A stretch of DNA of 64,000 bases from Bacillus_BD sp963787345 (GTDB lineage Bacteria > Bacillota > Bacilli > Bacillales > Cytobacillaceae): the NCBI GenBank assembly GCA_963787345.1, contig CAWBCW010000026.1, positions 496,001-560,000 on the forward strand. Direction: 5' to 3'. Shown here in pieces: positions 1-8,345 of this stretch. The notes beneath the pieces are model-generated. The model was not told where the DNA came from. It saw only the letters and a program-made list of their open reading frames with translations, and made no database searches. Position numbers and translations under genes: made by a program. Positions within the stretch are counted from its first letter, which is position 1. The number at the start of each line of letters is the position of its first letter.

Positions 1-753
1 AGTTGTAATTAGATATCCTGCATTGAAAGCCACTGCTTCTCCTGGTTCAAGATAAACTTCTAAGCCATACTTATCTTTCATTCTCTTTATACAAGCTTCA
101 AGTCTCGGCATATCATAATCTTCTACTGTAATATAATGACCGCCACCAAAGTTGATCCATTCCATTTGGGACAGATAAGGACCAAACTTTTCCTCAACGA
201 CATCAAGTGTTATTTCTAAATCAATAGCGTTTTGCTGACAAAGGGTGTGAAAATGCAGTCCTGAAACACCGTCAAGAAGATCAGGACGAAAATGCTCTCT
301 CGTTACACCGAATCTGGAACCTGGTGCACATGGATCATAGATAGAGCGTCCACCTTGTGTGGAAAATTCAGGATTAATACGTAAGCCTACTTTTTTGCCA
401 GACTTTAGAGCTTTTTCTTTATATTTTTCCAACTGTGAGAAAGAGTTAAAGATGATATGATCACAATAAGAAAGGATTTCATCCATTTCATGGTCTCGAT
501 AAGCAGGAGAAAAAATGTGATTCTCTTTCCCCATTTCCTCATGACCAAGGCGAGCTTCATATAAGCCACTTGCTGTTGTCCCGCTTAAATATTTTCCTAT
601 AAGAGGGTACATCATCGTCATTGAAAACGCCTTTTGTGCTAAAAGAACTTTACACCCTGTGCGTTTCATGACTCCGTTTAATATTTTAAGGTTTTTTTCC
701 AGAAGAACTTCATCGATGACATAACATGGTGTCGGTAATTCCTCGAATCTCAT
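1..753 (-). CDS. nspC: Carboxynorspermidine decarboxylase, C-terminus beyond window
   Basis: PLP-dependent decarboxylase of the alanine-racemase-fold group that converts carboxy(nor)spermidine to (nor)spermidine in the cytoplasm. 251 codons are visible from ATG at 753; the family is usually about 380 residues, so the C-terminal part lies left of base 1. The N-terminus MRFEELPTPCYVID, the likely PLP lysine in LLAQKAFSM, HFHTLCQQN, FGGGHYIT and the EPGEAVAF segment fit the family. The start lies 2 bases after the stop of the upstream synthase gene, and its ribosome site AAAGGA lies inside that gene, so translation is probably coupled. Last gene of a three-gene polyamine operon. Confidence 0.9.
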   Translation of the reverse strand, partial: MRFEELPTPCYVIDEVLLEKNLKILNGVMKRTGCKVLLAQKAFSMTMMYPLIGKYLSGTTASGLYEARLGHEEMGKENHIFSPAYRDHEMDEILSYCDHIIFNSFSQLEKYKEKALKSGKKVGLRINPEFSTQGGRSIYDPCAPGSRFGVTREHFRPDLLDGVSGLHFHTLCQQNAIDLEITLDVVEEKFGPYLSQMEWINFGGGHYITVEDYDMPRLEACIKRMKDKYGLEVYLEPGEAVAFNAGYLITT

Positions 754-754
754 T

Positions 755-1993
755 TTAACCATCGCTGTCCTTTTCTAAAGATTTAACAGGATCAAAATCG
801 ACAAGCACTGGGTTAAAGTCTTCTTTCCATGGAAGTCCCCATTTATTCAACGCTTCCATGAATGGATCTGGATCAAATTCTTCAATATTAAATACGCCTG
901 GCTGATTCCATTTTCCAGTCATTAGCATCATTGCACCAATCATTGCAGGAACACCAGTTGTGTAAGAGATGGCTTGCGAACCAACTTCTTTATAGCATTC
1001 TTGATGGTCACAAATATTATAAACATAATAAGTTTTGTCTTTGCCGTCCTTTTTTCCCTGGAAAATACAACCAATGTTTGTTTTTCCAACTGTACGTGGT
1101 CCAAGTGAAGATGGATCTGGTAATACAGCCTTTAAGAATTGAAGTGGGATGATTTGTTTTCCTTCAAATTCGATTGGCACTATGCTAGTCATTCCTACAT
1201 TCTCAAGGCATTTTAGGTGAGTCATGTAACTTTGTCCAAATGTCATGAAGAAACGGATGCGCTTAAGTCCAGGGATATTTTTTACAAGAGATTCTAGTTC
1301 TTCGTGGTACAGTAAATACATGTCTTTCTCGCCAACTTCAGGAAAGTTATAAACGCGTTTGATTTCCATTGGTTCCGTTTCGATCCATTTCCCATTTTCC
1401 CAATATCTCCCTTTAGCGGAAACTTCACGGATATTGATTTCTGGATTGAAATTCGTGGCAAACGGATAGCCATGATCCCCTGCATTACAGTCAAGAATAT
1501 CAATGGATTCAATTTCATCAAAATAATGTTTGAGGGCATAAGCAGAGAATACACCTGTTACACCAGGGTCGAATCCGCTTCCTAAGAGAGCCGTAATACC
1601 TGCCTTTTTAAAACGTTCGTGATATTCCCACTGCCATTTGTATTCAAATTTTGCTGTATCCTCCGGCTCATAGTTTGCCGTATCCAAATAATTGGTCTTT
1701 GTTGCTAGGCAAGCATCCATGATGGTTAAGTCCTGGTATGGTAAAGCTAAGTTCATTACGATATCTGGCTTTACTTCTTCTATTAAAGCGACCAACTCGT
1801 CCACATTATTCGCATCAACCTGAGCAGTTGTAATTTTTGTTTTGCCACCATCTAATTTGGATTTTAATTGATCACATTTTGACTTTGTACGACTTGCGAT
1901 ACAAATCTCTTCAAATATACCACTGTTTTGGCAACATTTATGGATGGCCACCGATGCTACTCCACCACAACCGATAATAAGTGCTTTTCCCAT
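755..1993 (-). CDS. Carboxynorspermidine/carboxyspermidine synthase (saccharopine dehydrogenase family)
   Basis: 412 residues. The family joins aspartate semialdehyde to a diamine (putrescine or diaminopropane) with NADPH, giving the substrate of the decarboxylase encoded immediately downstream. Visible are an N-terminal Rossmann fold with GCGGVAS (residues 8-14), a conserved GSGFDPGVTG segment near residue 140, and a C-terminal segment YTTGVPAMIGA. ATG 1993 follows AGGGG at good spacing. Expression is probably shared with the gene at 2101-3369, 107 bases upstream. Whether the product is carboxyspermidine or carboxynorspermidine cannot be read from sequence; Bacillaceae more often make spermidine. 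Confidence 0.88.
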   Translation of the reverse strand: MGKALIIGCGGVASVAIHKCCQNSGIFEEICIASRTKSKCDQLKSKLDGGKTKITTAQVDANNVDELVALIEEVKPDIVMNLALPYQDLTIMDACLATKTNYLDTANYEPEDTAKFEYKWQWEYHERFKKAGITALLGSGFDPGVTGVFSAYALKHYFDEIESIDILDCNAGDHGYPFATNFNPEINIREVSAKGRYWENGKWIETEPMEIKRVYNFPEVGEKDMYLLYHEELESLVKNIPGLKRIRFFMTFGQSYMTHLKCLENVGMTSIVPIEFEGKQIIPLQFLKAVLPDPSSLGPRTVGKTNIGCIFQGKKDGKDKTYYVYNICDHQECYKEVGSQAISYTTGVPAMIGAMMLMTGKWNQPGVFNIEEFDPDPFMEALNKWGLPWKEDFNPVLVDFDPVKSLEKDSDG

Positions 1994-2100
1994 GTTAATC
2001 CCCTATCTAAATAGATTTTTGAAAGTCAATAAAAGACTAACTAACAATGCATGCCCTTTTAGAGTACTTTAGAAAGCGGTGTCTGCTGTCATTGATCAGC

Positions 2101-3369
2101 CTAATTAATCCATTTAAGTCTTTCATGCAATAACCCATCGGATCCTTCGTTTTCTCCTGTGACAAAGTCAGTCATATGGTAGGTTAAATACTCCCCGTAC
2201 TTACTTTTGGTGTTGAGCAAAAGCTCATCAACATAATAGATATCTAAAGGAAGGTCATCTAGAATAATGCTAGCCGTAGCAGCATAGATACCACAAGCCA
2301 CTTGGAAATATGTTCCATTTATTTTGTATTTTGGATAAATCTCACTACTTTTCATCACGTTATATATATATTTTTCACTATCTTCGTAAACTAAGAGGAC
2401 ACCCACTAAGTCTTGGCCTTCAATTTCACCGACATCTGGGTCAAGCAATTGTTGATTCCAATCCCAAAGAACATCTACATTATCCAAATGATTTCGGATA
2501 GATTCCGTTGTGTGTTCATTCACTCGATAAATAAATCCCAATTGTAAATCATATAATTCACCTAATGTAAGCACTTCTTCATGTGGCATTAGACAACCAT
2601 AGAACTCTTTTTCTCCTAACCTTACTTTATACTCCATTGCATATACTTCTTCGTAAAAATAGTGTGGTAAATGATGATGGACAAACATGGGATAGCTCAA
2701 TATTGCTTCATCTAGAAAACATTCGACTGACCAAGAAGTATAGAGTGTGTTAGGTTTGACTAATGTTTTGTCTTTAAAAAAGGAATCGTCATGCTCCACA
2801 ATATAGCAGGCTAGTGGTTTTTGATCCTGATTTTCGTTTAAGAGTTTTATAGCCATCCATTGCACGACACCAGGATTCATACCAGATCCAACAATTGCCT
2901 TCATATTGGTAAGTTTTGCTTTGCTATCTTCATATCTACTATATCGCTCTGTCAATGGGAAACCATAAAGACTTTCATCTTCGTCGACCTCGGTATTTTC
3001 GAGGGCTGAATTAACGTAGGAAACCCCTAAGTCGTTACAGCATTTCATCATCGTAGCGGTATCGGCCCATGAAACATCAATGACTACTTTCGTATTTGTC
3101 TTTTTTAAATGTTTTTGAAGCTTATTTACATCCGAAAGATCAAGCTGGTGAATAGTAATTTTATCTGTAAGATTTGGGAATAACTGGTCGAAATAGTCTT
3201 TATCCTTTGGTTTAATATCGATTAGGTGGAGTTGTGAAGTATTAATGATGGGATACATGGGGTCATTTTTATCTTTAGCGGATTGATTAAGAATAGCCAA
3301 TATCGCTTTGGCAACACCTCCGCTACTTCCTAATATAGAAATGGAAAAGGGTCTTGTCCCTTTTAACAT
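2101..3369 (-). CDS. Homospermidine-synthase-like protein (saccharopine dehydrogenase superfamily)
   Basis: 422 residues and the first gene of the polyamine operon. The N-terminal NAD(P)-binding loop reads GSSGGVA (about residues 14-20). GSGMNPGVVQW near residue 165, LYTSWSVECFLDEA, the segment around MPHEEVLTLGELYDL and the C-terminal YFQVACGIYAA...VDEL pattern resemble homospermidine synthase more than the neighbouring carboxyspermidine synthase. Homospermidine synthase joins two putrescines, or putrescine and spermidine, using NAD. The start is set by GAAAGGAG about 6 bases before ATG. It could instead be a divergent second carboxyspermidine synthase; the family is firm, the exact reaction is inferred. 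Confidence 0.7.
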   Translation of the reverse strand: MLKGTRPFSISILGSSGGVAKAILAILNQSAKDKNDPMYPIINTSQLHLIDIKPKDKDYFDQLFPNLTDKITIHQLDLSDVNKLQKHLKKTNTKVVIDVSWADTATMMKCCNDLGVSYVNSALENTEVDEDESLYGFPLTERYSRYEDSKAKLTNMKAIVGSGMNPGVVQWMAIKLLNENQDQKPLACYIVEHDDSFFKDKTLVKPNTLYTSWSVECFLDEAILSYPMFVHHHLPHYFYEEVYAMEYKVRLGEKEFYGCLMPHEEVLTLGELYDLQLGFIYRVNEHTTESIRNHLDNVDVLWDWNQQLLDPDVGEIEGQDLVGVLLVYEDSEKYIYNVMKSSEIYPKYKINGTYFQVACGIYAATASIILDDLPLDIYYVDELLLNTKSKYGEYLTYHMTDFVTGENEGSDGLLHERLKWIN

Positions 3370-3491
3370 TTCGTCACTCCTTTCGTCTATTCATGTTGTA
3401 GGTGAAACATGTGTAGTGATTCTTCATCAATATATGATTTTAATGATCGTTACGTATGTACTGTTGACTATGTATAGGGCTAAAAGGGGCT

Positions 3492-3530
3492 AAAGGGATC
3501 AGATTCTCAGTTGACTAAAGTATTAATTAT
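3492..3530 (+). repeat. Dispersed palindromic repeat, 5' half only
   Basis: GGGATCAGATTCTCAG followed by TTGACTAAAGTATTAAT matches the left arm and loop of the family; the right arm is not recognisable. Same + orientation as the other copies. Confidence 0.5.
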
Positions 3531-3810
3531 AAGTGCTAATTTGTTATATTTTATATATTAAGATATATTTATCGATTATTTGTTTAATAAATAGTAATGA
3601 AAGTGAGAGAAGGATGCGGCTTAAACATATTTTTAAGCGGTTAGGAATAACAAGTTTTAAGGGGAGATTACGATTTGGGTTTACGATAAAAAGTGGAAGA
3701 ACGCTCCTTAATTCATTGAGGGGATGAGTTCCATTTATTTTAAGGGTTGTTAAAAATATAGTTGGTCAGTTATAACTAAAACAGGAGTGCATGTTCGTAT
3801 TTTACGCAAA

Positions 3811-3868
3811 GAAGGTCTGCCCTCCAATGTGTTAAAGTATTAACGTAGCGGAGGGACGGCCCTTTTTT
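3811..3868 (+). repeat. Dispersed palindromic repeat
   Basis: Left arm GGTCTGCCCTCC, loop GTTAAAGTATTAACGTAG, right arm GGAGGGACGGCC, then a T-run. Lies between two minus-strand genes, so it may end transcription, but the loop reads on the + strand as in all other copies. Confidence 0.8.
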
Positions 3869-3903
3869 ATCGTGTAGTAGAGTTCTAACTTTAAGAAACA
3901 GCC

Positions 3904-4203
3904 TCATTTTAAAATACGCAAGTATCCGATTCCTTTCGGAGTAATAAATGTGTGGTCATCGGCTTTAACCATGTATTCAAGAGGTGTATTTGCCTGTAAT
4001 TCTTGCATTTCTTCAACCGTAATAGAAGACATTTCTTCTATTAATTCTAATGGGCTAAGTGAGCGATGTGGATTATCCTCTGATAAATAAAGCCAGTTAA
4101 AGGCCTTCTCAAAGTTTTCAAAATAGGTTGTTGCTTCAACTGTATAGCCGAAATACAAATCTGTCATTTCAGAAACCATTTGCATTGTTTCACGTTTACT
4201 CAT
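3904..4203 (-). CDS. Hypothetical protein, 99 aa
   Basis: Not recognised. Acidic, soluble-looking protein from MSKRETMQM to GIGYLRILK, with a SPLELIEEMSSITVEEMQEL helix in the middle and no membrane segment or cysteine pattern. The frame is open further upstream, but AAGGAGG lies 9 bases before ATG 4203 and abuts the earlier ATG, so 4203 is chosen. Stands alone, facing away from the reductase-like gene at 4731. Confidence 0.7.
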   Translation of the reverse strand: MSKRETMQMVSEMTDLYFGYTVEATTYFENFEKAFNWLYLSEDNPHRSLSPLELIEEMSSITVEEMQELQANTPLEYMVKADDHTFITPKGIGYLRILK

Positions 4204-4730
4204 AATATACATCCTCCTTGTAGTTATTTCATTTCTCATCATCAACAATATAGTTAATGTTAACTTATCTAATTATTATAATAGTTTAGCGGGTTAATTT
4301 TGCAATCAGCCAATTGATTGGTTGTGAGGTCATCCAGTTTAAAAGCGTCTGATCCCAGTGTGTTGGGAGGGCAGACTGAAAAATCTTACTATTGCTTATT
4401 GTTACATCTACTGGCTAAATTTAGTTTTTCTTCTTCACAGCGATCCAAGTTTTACTATAAATGTTATTTCAGTCAGAAAAATTTCCTATAAATGAAATTT
4501 TAGTAGTCCATACTACTTTTCATTATAATAACGGTCTTAACATAATACCCGACAAAAAGTAAACGGTTAGCGTCGGATATGTTAATCCCGCAGAGTGAAC
4601 TATATGCAGGCAGTCTAATTTTAATTTAAGCGGATAAATCAGAAAAGGGTGGGAAACTACACTTACTGTACAAATGGTACTAGGTATGATTCCATTAGCT
4701 TTAGAATTGATGAAAGGGGGATAAAACAGA
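4204..4730. other. Intergenic region, possibly decayed
   Basis: 527 bases with no supported gene. At 4348-4378 there is a short-loop stem (GTCTGATCCC ... GGGAGGGCAGAC) that may be a loop-deleted copy of the dispersed repeat. Small inverted repeats occur near 4480-4525. Open stretches at 4540-4700 have no start and ribosome site and match no family I know. Confidence 0.35.
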
Positions 4731-5294
4731 TTGTCTAACACGATGAAATCAAGAAAAGTTATTTTAGATTTAGCAGTTACTTTAGACGGATTTATTGAAG
4801 GGCCTAAAGGCGAAGTTGACTGGTGCATTATGGATGCTGATATGGGGTTTATTGAATTCTTAAACAATGTTGATACGATATTATATGGAAGAAAAAGCTA
4901 TGACTTATGGGGACGTTATATTCCCGATGATAGGGCATCTGCTGCTGAAAAAGAATTATGGAACATTATTCATAGCAAAGAAAAATATGTGTTTTCTAAA
5001 ACACAACAAGAGGCCGAACATCAAGTGCACTTCATAAATGACAATATTGTTGAAGAAGTAAATCATTTAAAGAATAAGAGTGGTAAAGACATTTGGCTCT
5101 ATGGTGGGGCAAGTCTGATAACAACTTTTATTAACTTTGGGCTTATTGATGAATTTAGACTATCCGTTCACCCTGTTATTTTGGGAGAAGGAAAACCATT
5201 GTTCATTGATATAAATCAAAGGGTAAATCTAAAAGTCGTCAGTACTAGAACATTCTCCTCAGGAGTTGTGCAACTCATCTATCATTTGAATTAA
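4731..5294 (+). CDS. Dihydrofolate reductase family protein (RibD C-terminal fold)
   Basis: 187 residues. N-terminal KVILDLAVTLDGFIEGPKGE, ILYGRKSYDLWG and the C-terminal IWLYGGASLITTFI segment are the usual marks of the RibD-C/DHFR-like fold, which uses NADPH; the true substrate in these stand-alone proteins is generally unknown. TTG 4731 is taken as start because AAAGGGGG lies 10 bases upstream, while the next ATG (4743) is 22 bases away. A strong hairpin follows at 5304-5333. Monocistronic. Confidence 0.85.
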   Translation: MSNTMKSRKVILDLAVTLDGFIEGPKGEVDWCIMDADMGFIEFLNNVDTILYGRKSYDLWGRYIPDDRASAAEKELWNIIHSKEKYVFSKTQQEAEHQVHFINDNIVEEVNHLKNKSGKDIWLYGGASLITTFINFGLIDEFRLSVHPVILGEGKPLFIDINQRVNLKVVSTRTFSSGVVQLIYHLN

Positions 5295-5303
5295 GCCTTG
5301 ATG

Positions 5304-5339
5304 GACAGGTGGCTTAAAGTATCTCCACCTGTCGCAAAA
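5304..5339 (+). terminator. Terminator-like hairpin
   Basis: A 9-bp perfect stem GACAGGTGG / CCACCTGTC with a 12-base loop containing TTAAAGTAT, just after the stop of the RibD-C gene. It lacks a T-run. The loop resembles the core of the dispersed repeat, so it may be a short relative. Confidence 0.55.
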
Positions 5340-5468
5340 AACCATTTCACTTCCACCATTGGCTTGAGGTTGAGGTATTTAGTATCGGAAAATCGAGTAA
5401 AACACCTAATTTTACAAGTGTTGTTTTTTCTGCCTAATTTAATATTAAACTAGAAAAAACAATTTATC

Positions 5469-5512
5469 TAAAGAGGCATTCTCCAAAAGTTATTGAGACT
5501 CCTCTTTCATTT
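5469..5512. terminator. Bidirectional terminator
   Basis: AAAGAGG ... CCTCTTT with an inner GAG/CTC extension. T-rich on the + side, and on the minus side the stem lies just beyond the stop of the ABC permease gene. Confidence 0.55.
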
Positions 5513-5538
5513 TTTATACCATCTGGAAAATCCTTAAG

Positions 5539-6246
5539 TTAATCATCCCTCATACGTTTCTTAAACAGTAAATTCGCAACAAATAGAGCAATAATTGTCC
5601 AAACTGCAATAACGATCAGAGAAGTCCATATATTTGATGTGGCACCAGCCATACTATGTTCTTCAAGAAGCAGTAATTGTGCACTTGGCAACCATTTCAA
5701 AACGTCTAAAATTGGATACGTATCTGCAAGCATTAATCCCATTGGTCCGAATGAAAAGACAGCCATTACTGGCAATATAGCAACAGAAGCCTCCATCAGG
5801 GTTTTAGTAAAAAGCCCACAAATGATTCCAATCGCTATGTAGAAAATAGCTGATATGATAAGACCTAAGCTTAGTATAAAAAGATTAGATGGTGAAAATC
5901 CGACTAAATAAATCGTTAATGCTATAATTACCGCAGTAATCGAAAATACGAGCGTACTTTTACCTACTAAAATATCAGCCATTGAAGCGGGAGACATCAT
6001 CAAACTGCGTAATGTGTTACTCTCTTTTTCTTCTGCGATTAAACAGCATTGTATAAATGCTGTCACAATCGCAAATGTCATATTAATAGGCAAGAAATAT
6101 GTTTGCAGCGTATCAGCACCACTTTTATTATAGAAAAATGCCATTATTAAAGGTAACAGCACCATCGTTGAAATGGCATAATTACGAGAAAATTCCTTAT
6201 AGTCTTTTATGAAAATAGCACGGATTCGTTTTATTGATAGATTCAT
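5539..6246 (-). CDS. ABC-2 type transporter permease
   Basis: 235 residues, strongly hydrophobic, with about six predicted membrane spans (first near residues 25-45, last near 210-230). A soluble stretch EEKESNTLRSLMMSP lies between the second and third spans, a usual feature of ABC-2 permeases. The ATG overlaps the stop of the ATPase gene by 4 bases (ATGA), so the two are translationally coupled and should form one exporter. Regulated, by inference, by the LytTR protein encoded upstream. Confidence 0.88.
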   Translation of the reverse strand: MNLSIKRIRAIFIKDYKEFSRNYAISTMVLLPLIMAFFYNKSGADTLQTYFLPINMTFAIVTAFIQCCLIAEEKESNTLRSLMMSPASMADILVGKSTLVFSITAVIIALTIYLVGFSPSNLFILSLGLIISAIFYIAIGIICGLFTKTLMEASVAILPVMAVFSFGPMGLMLADTYPILDVLKWLPSAQLLLLEEHSMAGATSNIWTSLIVIAVWTIIALFVANLLFKKRMRDD

Positions 6247-7094
6247 TGTAAATCACTCCCTGTTAATTGCATAAAAATATCACCTAATGTCGGTTCGTTT
6301 GACTGAACTCTCTGAATTAATTTACTATCCATCCAATGACTAAGCTTTACAGCAGCCGAGGTATCATTTAACGGCAAAATATGTTGTTCACCATTTGTTA
6401 ATTCAACAACCATCGACTGGTCACTATATTGGAGCATTAACTGGGATGGGGCCCCAATGGCTTGTATTTTTCCTTTATGGAGAAAAGCAACACGGTCACA
6501 TAATGTTTCAGCTTCGGCCATATCATGTGTTGTTAAGAAAATGGTTGTACCCAATTCATTCAGTTTGCGTAACCCTTTATATATATGCTGTGTATTAACT
6601 GGATCGAGCGCGGATGTTGGTTCATCTAAAAACAGAAGATCTGGTTGATGCATAATCGCTCTTGCTAACGTTACCCGCTGAATCATCCCTTTTGATAAGG
6701 TGCTCACTTTTTTCTTGCGAGCACCTTGTAAATTCACAAACTGTAGTGCCTCATCTACAGAAGTAGAGGGAAGTCCGTATAATTGACTATAGAGGAATAG
6801 ATTTTCTTCCACAGATAGTCTTTTATACAACCCGCTATTATCTGTTAAAATACCAAAACGTGCTTTATTAACACTTTCATTCATTTGATTTGCAGGTATT
6901 CCAAAAATAGACGCTTTTCCAACGGATTGTTCAAGCTGAGCAGTTAAAATTTTAATCATGGTTGTTTTACCTGAACCACTTGGACCAAGAAGGCCAAATA
7001 TTTCCCCTTTATGAATAGAAAAAGAGACATCCTCTAATGCTAAAAAATCATTGAATCTTTTCCCGATATGTTGTACTTCAATTGCTGCTGTCAT
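6243..7094 (-). CDS. ABC transporter ATP-binding protein
   Basis: 283 residues. Walker A GPSGSGKTT (about residues 37-45), signature LSKGMIQRV, Walker B LLFLDEP followed by TSALDP, and H-loop TTHDMAEAE. Works with the overlapping permease as a drug- or peptide-type exporter, substrate unknown. ATG 7094 has AAGGAGG 8 bases upstream. An inverted repeat at 7195-7219, in the gap before the LytTR regulator gene, is the best operator candidate. Confidence 0.92.
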   Translation of the reverse strand: MTAAIEVQHIGKRFNDFLALEDVSFSIHKGEIFGLLGPSGSGKTTMIKILTAQLEQSVGKASIFGIPANQMNESVNKARFGILTDNSGLYKRLSVEENLFLYSQLYGLPSTSVDEALQFVNLQGARKKKVSTLSKGMIQRVTLARAIMHQPDLLFLDEPTSALDPVNTQHIYKGLRKLNELGTTIFLTTHDMAEAETLCDRVAFLHKGKIQAIGAPSQLMLQYSDQSMVVELTNGEQHILPLNDTSAAVKLSHWMDSKLIQRVQSNEPTLGDIFMQLTGSDLQ

Positions 7095-7194
7095 CAGCGC
7101 AACCTCCTTCGTTCGTTTGCTAACTCAAGATTAACGAAAACGAAGGAAACCCGCTTTAAAATCCGCCTTAAATGTGGAGAAATGAAGGTGAACT

Positions 7195-7219
7195 GTACCA
7201 TATTGTCGATGAATGGTAC
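7195..7219. promoter_or_regulatory. Inverted repeat, candidate LytTR operator
   Basis: GTACCAT, 11 bases, ATGGTAC: a perfect 7-bp inverted repeat about 100 bases upstream of the ABC ATPase start, in the gap after a LytTR regulator gene. LytTR proteins bind paired short elements about one helical turn apart, so autoregulation of this cluster is plausible but inferred. Confidence 0.5.
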
Positions 7220-7239
7220 TGATTATTCCCCAGGAAATT

Positions 7240-8160
7240 CTATAAAACGCCAATAAGTTCCTTTAATTCTGTTAACTTTGTCCGAGAGAGTGGGACGACA
7301 ACGCCCGCGTCGACATTTAATTTTAAACTATAGCTATTTTTTGTCCATGTAATAATTTCACGTACTTTTTGTAAATTCACGATATAGGAACGATGGCAGC
7401 GATAAAATCCATATGGACGAAGTCGTTTCTCTAACTCTTGTAAAGTTAATGTGCAACTATAACCCCTACCTGCCACATTGACATAAACTGAACCCTCAAT
7501 ACTTTCAATATAATCGATTTCAGGCGGATTAAATAAAATAGTTTTATCTTGATGCCTCGTCTGTATCTTTTCAATTTTAATAATCGGTTCATCTGAAATT
7601 ACTGTTTTTTCCTCTTCATTGAAATCCAATTTATGGAAACCAGAGTGATCAATTCGATAAATGTCCTCCGTCACGAGAAGGAGCTCTTCTAAATTATGAC
7701 TCAGTAATAATATCTTTTTATGTTCATCCGCCATTTTCTTTATTAACCCAACAATTATTTGACGAGATTCGTCATCCAAGCGATCGAAAGGTTCTTCAAT
7801 AATAAGCAAGTCTTTTGTATATAGAAAGGGACGCAAAAAAGATAATTGGTTTTTCGTACTTTCAGACAGATTTTTGACTCTTGTTTTACGCTCAGAGTGT
7901 AATCCGAATAACTGTAACAATTCCTCAAGAGGAGTTGGATGGTTGCACAAATCCATATAAAAACGAAACGTTTCCTCTACATTTAATAATGAATAATGAC
8001 CTTCATTATCATGATGAAGATAACCGGTAGACTTAAGTTGTTCCTTTAAAATTTGGGTTCGCTTAATATCTGTGTATATTCCTGTAATCCCTACATCAAT
8101 CGCAAAAGCGGGGATCACTATCTTATCTCTCTCTTTTACTTCTGCTAATTGAATCTCCAT
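7240..8160 (-). CDS. LytTR transcriptional regulator with degenerate ABC-ATPase domain
   Basis: 306 residues. The first ~190 residues look like an ABC ATPase without Walker A: they retain a signature-like NLSESTKNQLSF, Walker B-like LLIIEEPFDRLDDES and H-loop-like LLLSHN. Residues ~205-306 are a LytTR DNA-binding domain (IDYIESIEGSVYVNV, YGFYRCHRSYIVNL, VPLSRTKLTEL). Family members are encoded beside ABC exporters and likely sense or titrate them. ATG 8160 is chosen because GAGGGG sits 7 bases upstream; the earlier in-frame GTG overlaps that ribosome site. Loss of the P-loop suggests no ATP hydrolysis. Confidence 0.85.
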   Translation of the reverse strand: MEIQLAEVKERDKIVIPAFAIDVGITGIYTDIKRTQILKEQLKSTGYLHHDNEGHYSLLNVEETFRFYMDLCNHPTPLEELLQLFGLHSERKTRVKNLSESTKNQLSFLRPFLYTKDLLIIEEPFDRLDDESRQIIVGLIKKMADEHKKILLLSHNLEELLLVTEDIYRIDHSGFHKLDFNEEEKTVISDEPIIKIEKIQTRHQDKTILFNPPEIDYIESIEGSVYVNVAGRGYSCTLTLQELEKRLRPYGFYRCHRSYIVNLQKVREIITWTKNSYSLKLNVDAGVVVPLSRTKLTELKELIGVL

Positions 8161-8300
8161 AACGTTTCCCCTCACAATTTAACTTATATTAAAAACATTC
8201 TATCACTTAAATATATTCAAAATCCAAAAACGAAGGATTAGTAACAATACTTATCGGTTTCGTTTATGCTGATTTGCCCCCAGTTTTAAAAAATAATAAA

Positions 8301-8334
8301 AAAACACAGGAACTCAATAGGGTCCTGTGTTTTT
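8301..8334. terminator. Bidirectional terminator
   Basis: AAAACACAGGA / TCCTGTGTTTT, 11-bp perfect stem with an 11-base loop, A-run before and T-run after. It lies 12 bases beyond the stop of the nuclease gene. Confidence 0.8.
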
Positions 8335-8345
8335 GGACTTATGGA

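Larger units (their letters stand above)
3370..3903. other. Intergenic region with two repeat copies
   Basis: 534 bases without a convincing gene. It holds the promoter region of the polyamine operon, a 5' half-copy (3492-3530) and a full copy (3811-3868) of the dispersed palindromic repeat. A basic 38-codon frame starting at 3613 has its Shine-Dalgarno bases fused to the ATG and is not called. Confidence 0.5.

Noticed and set aside
3613..3727. 38-codon basic peptide frame
   Set aside because: The AAGG directly abuts the ATG, no homologue recognised, and the region is flanked by repeat fragments.
4348..4378. Stem GTCTGATCCC/GGGAGGGCAGAC as a repeat copy
   Set aside because: The loop AGTGTGTT lacks the conserved core and there is no T-run; kept only as a possible deleted derivative.
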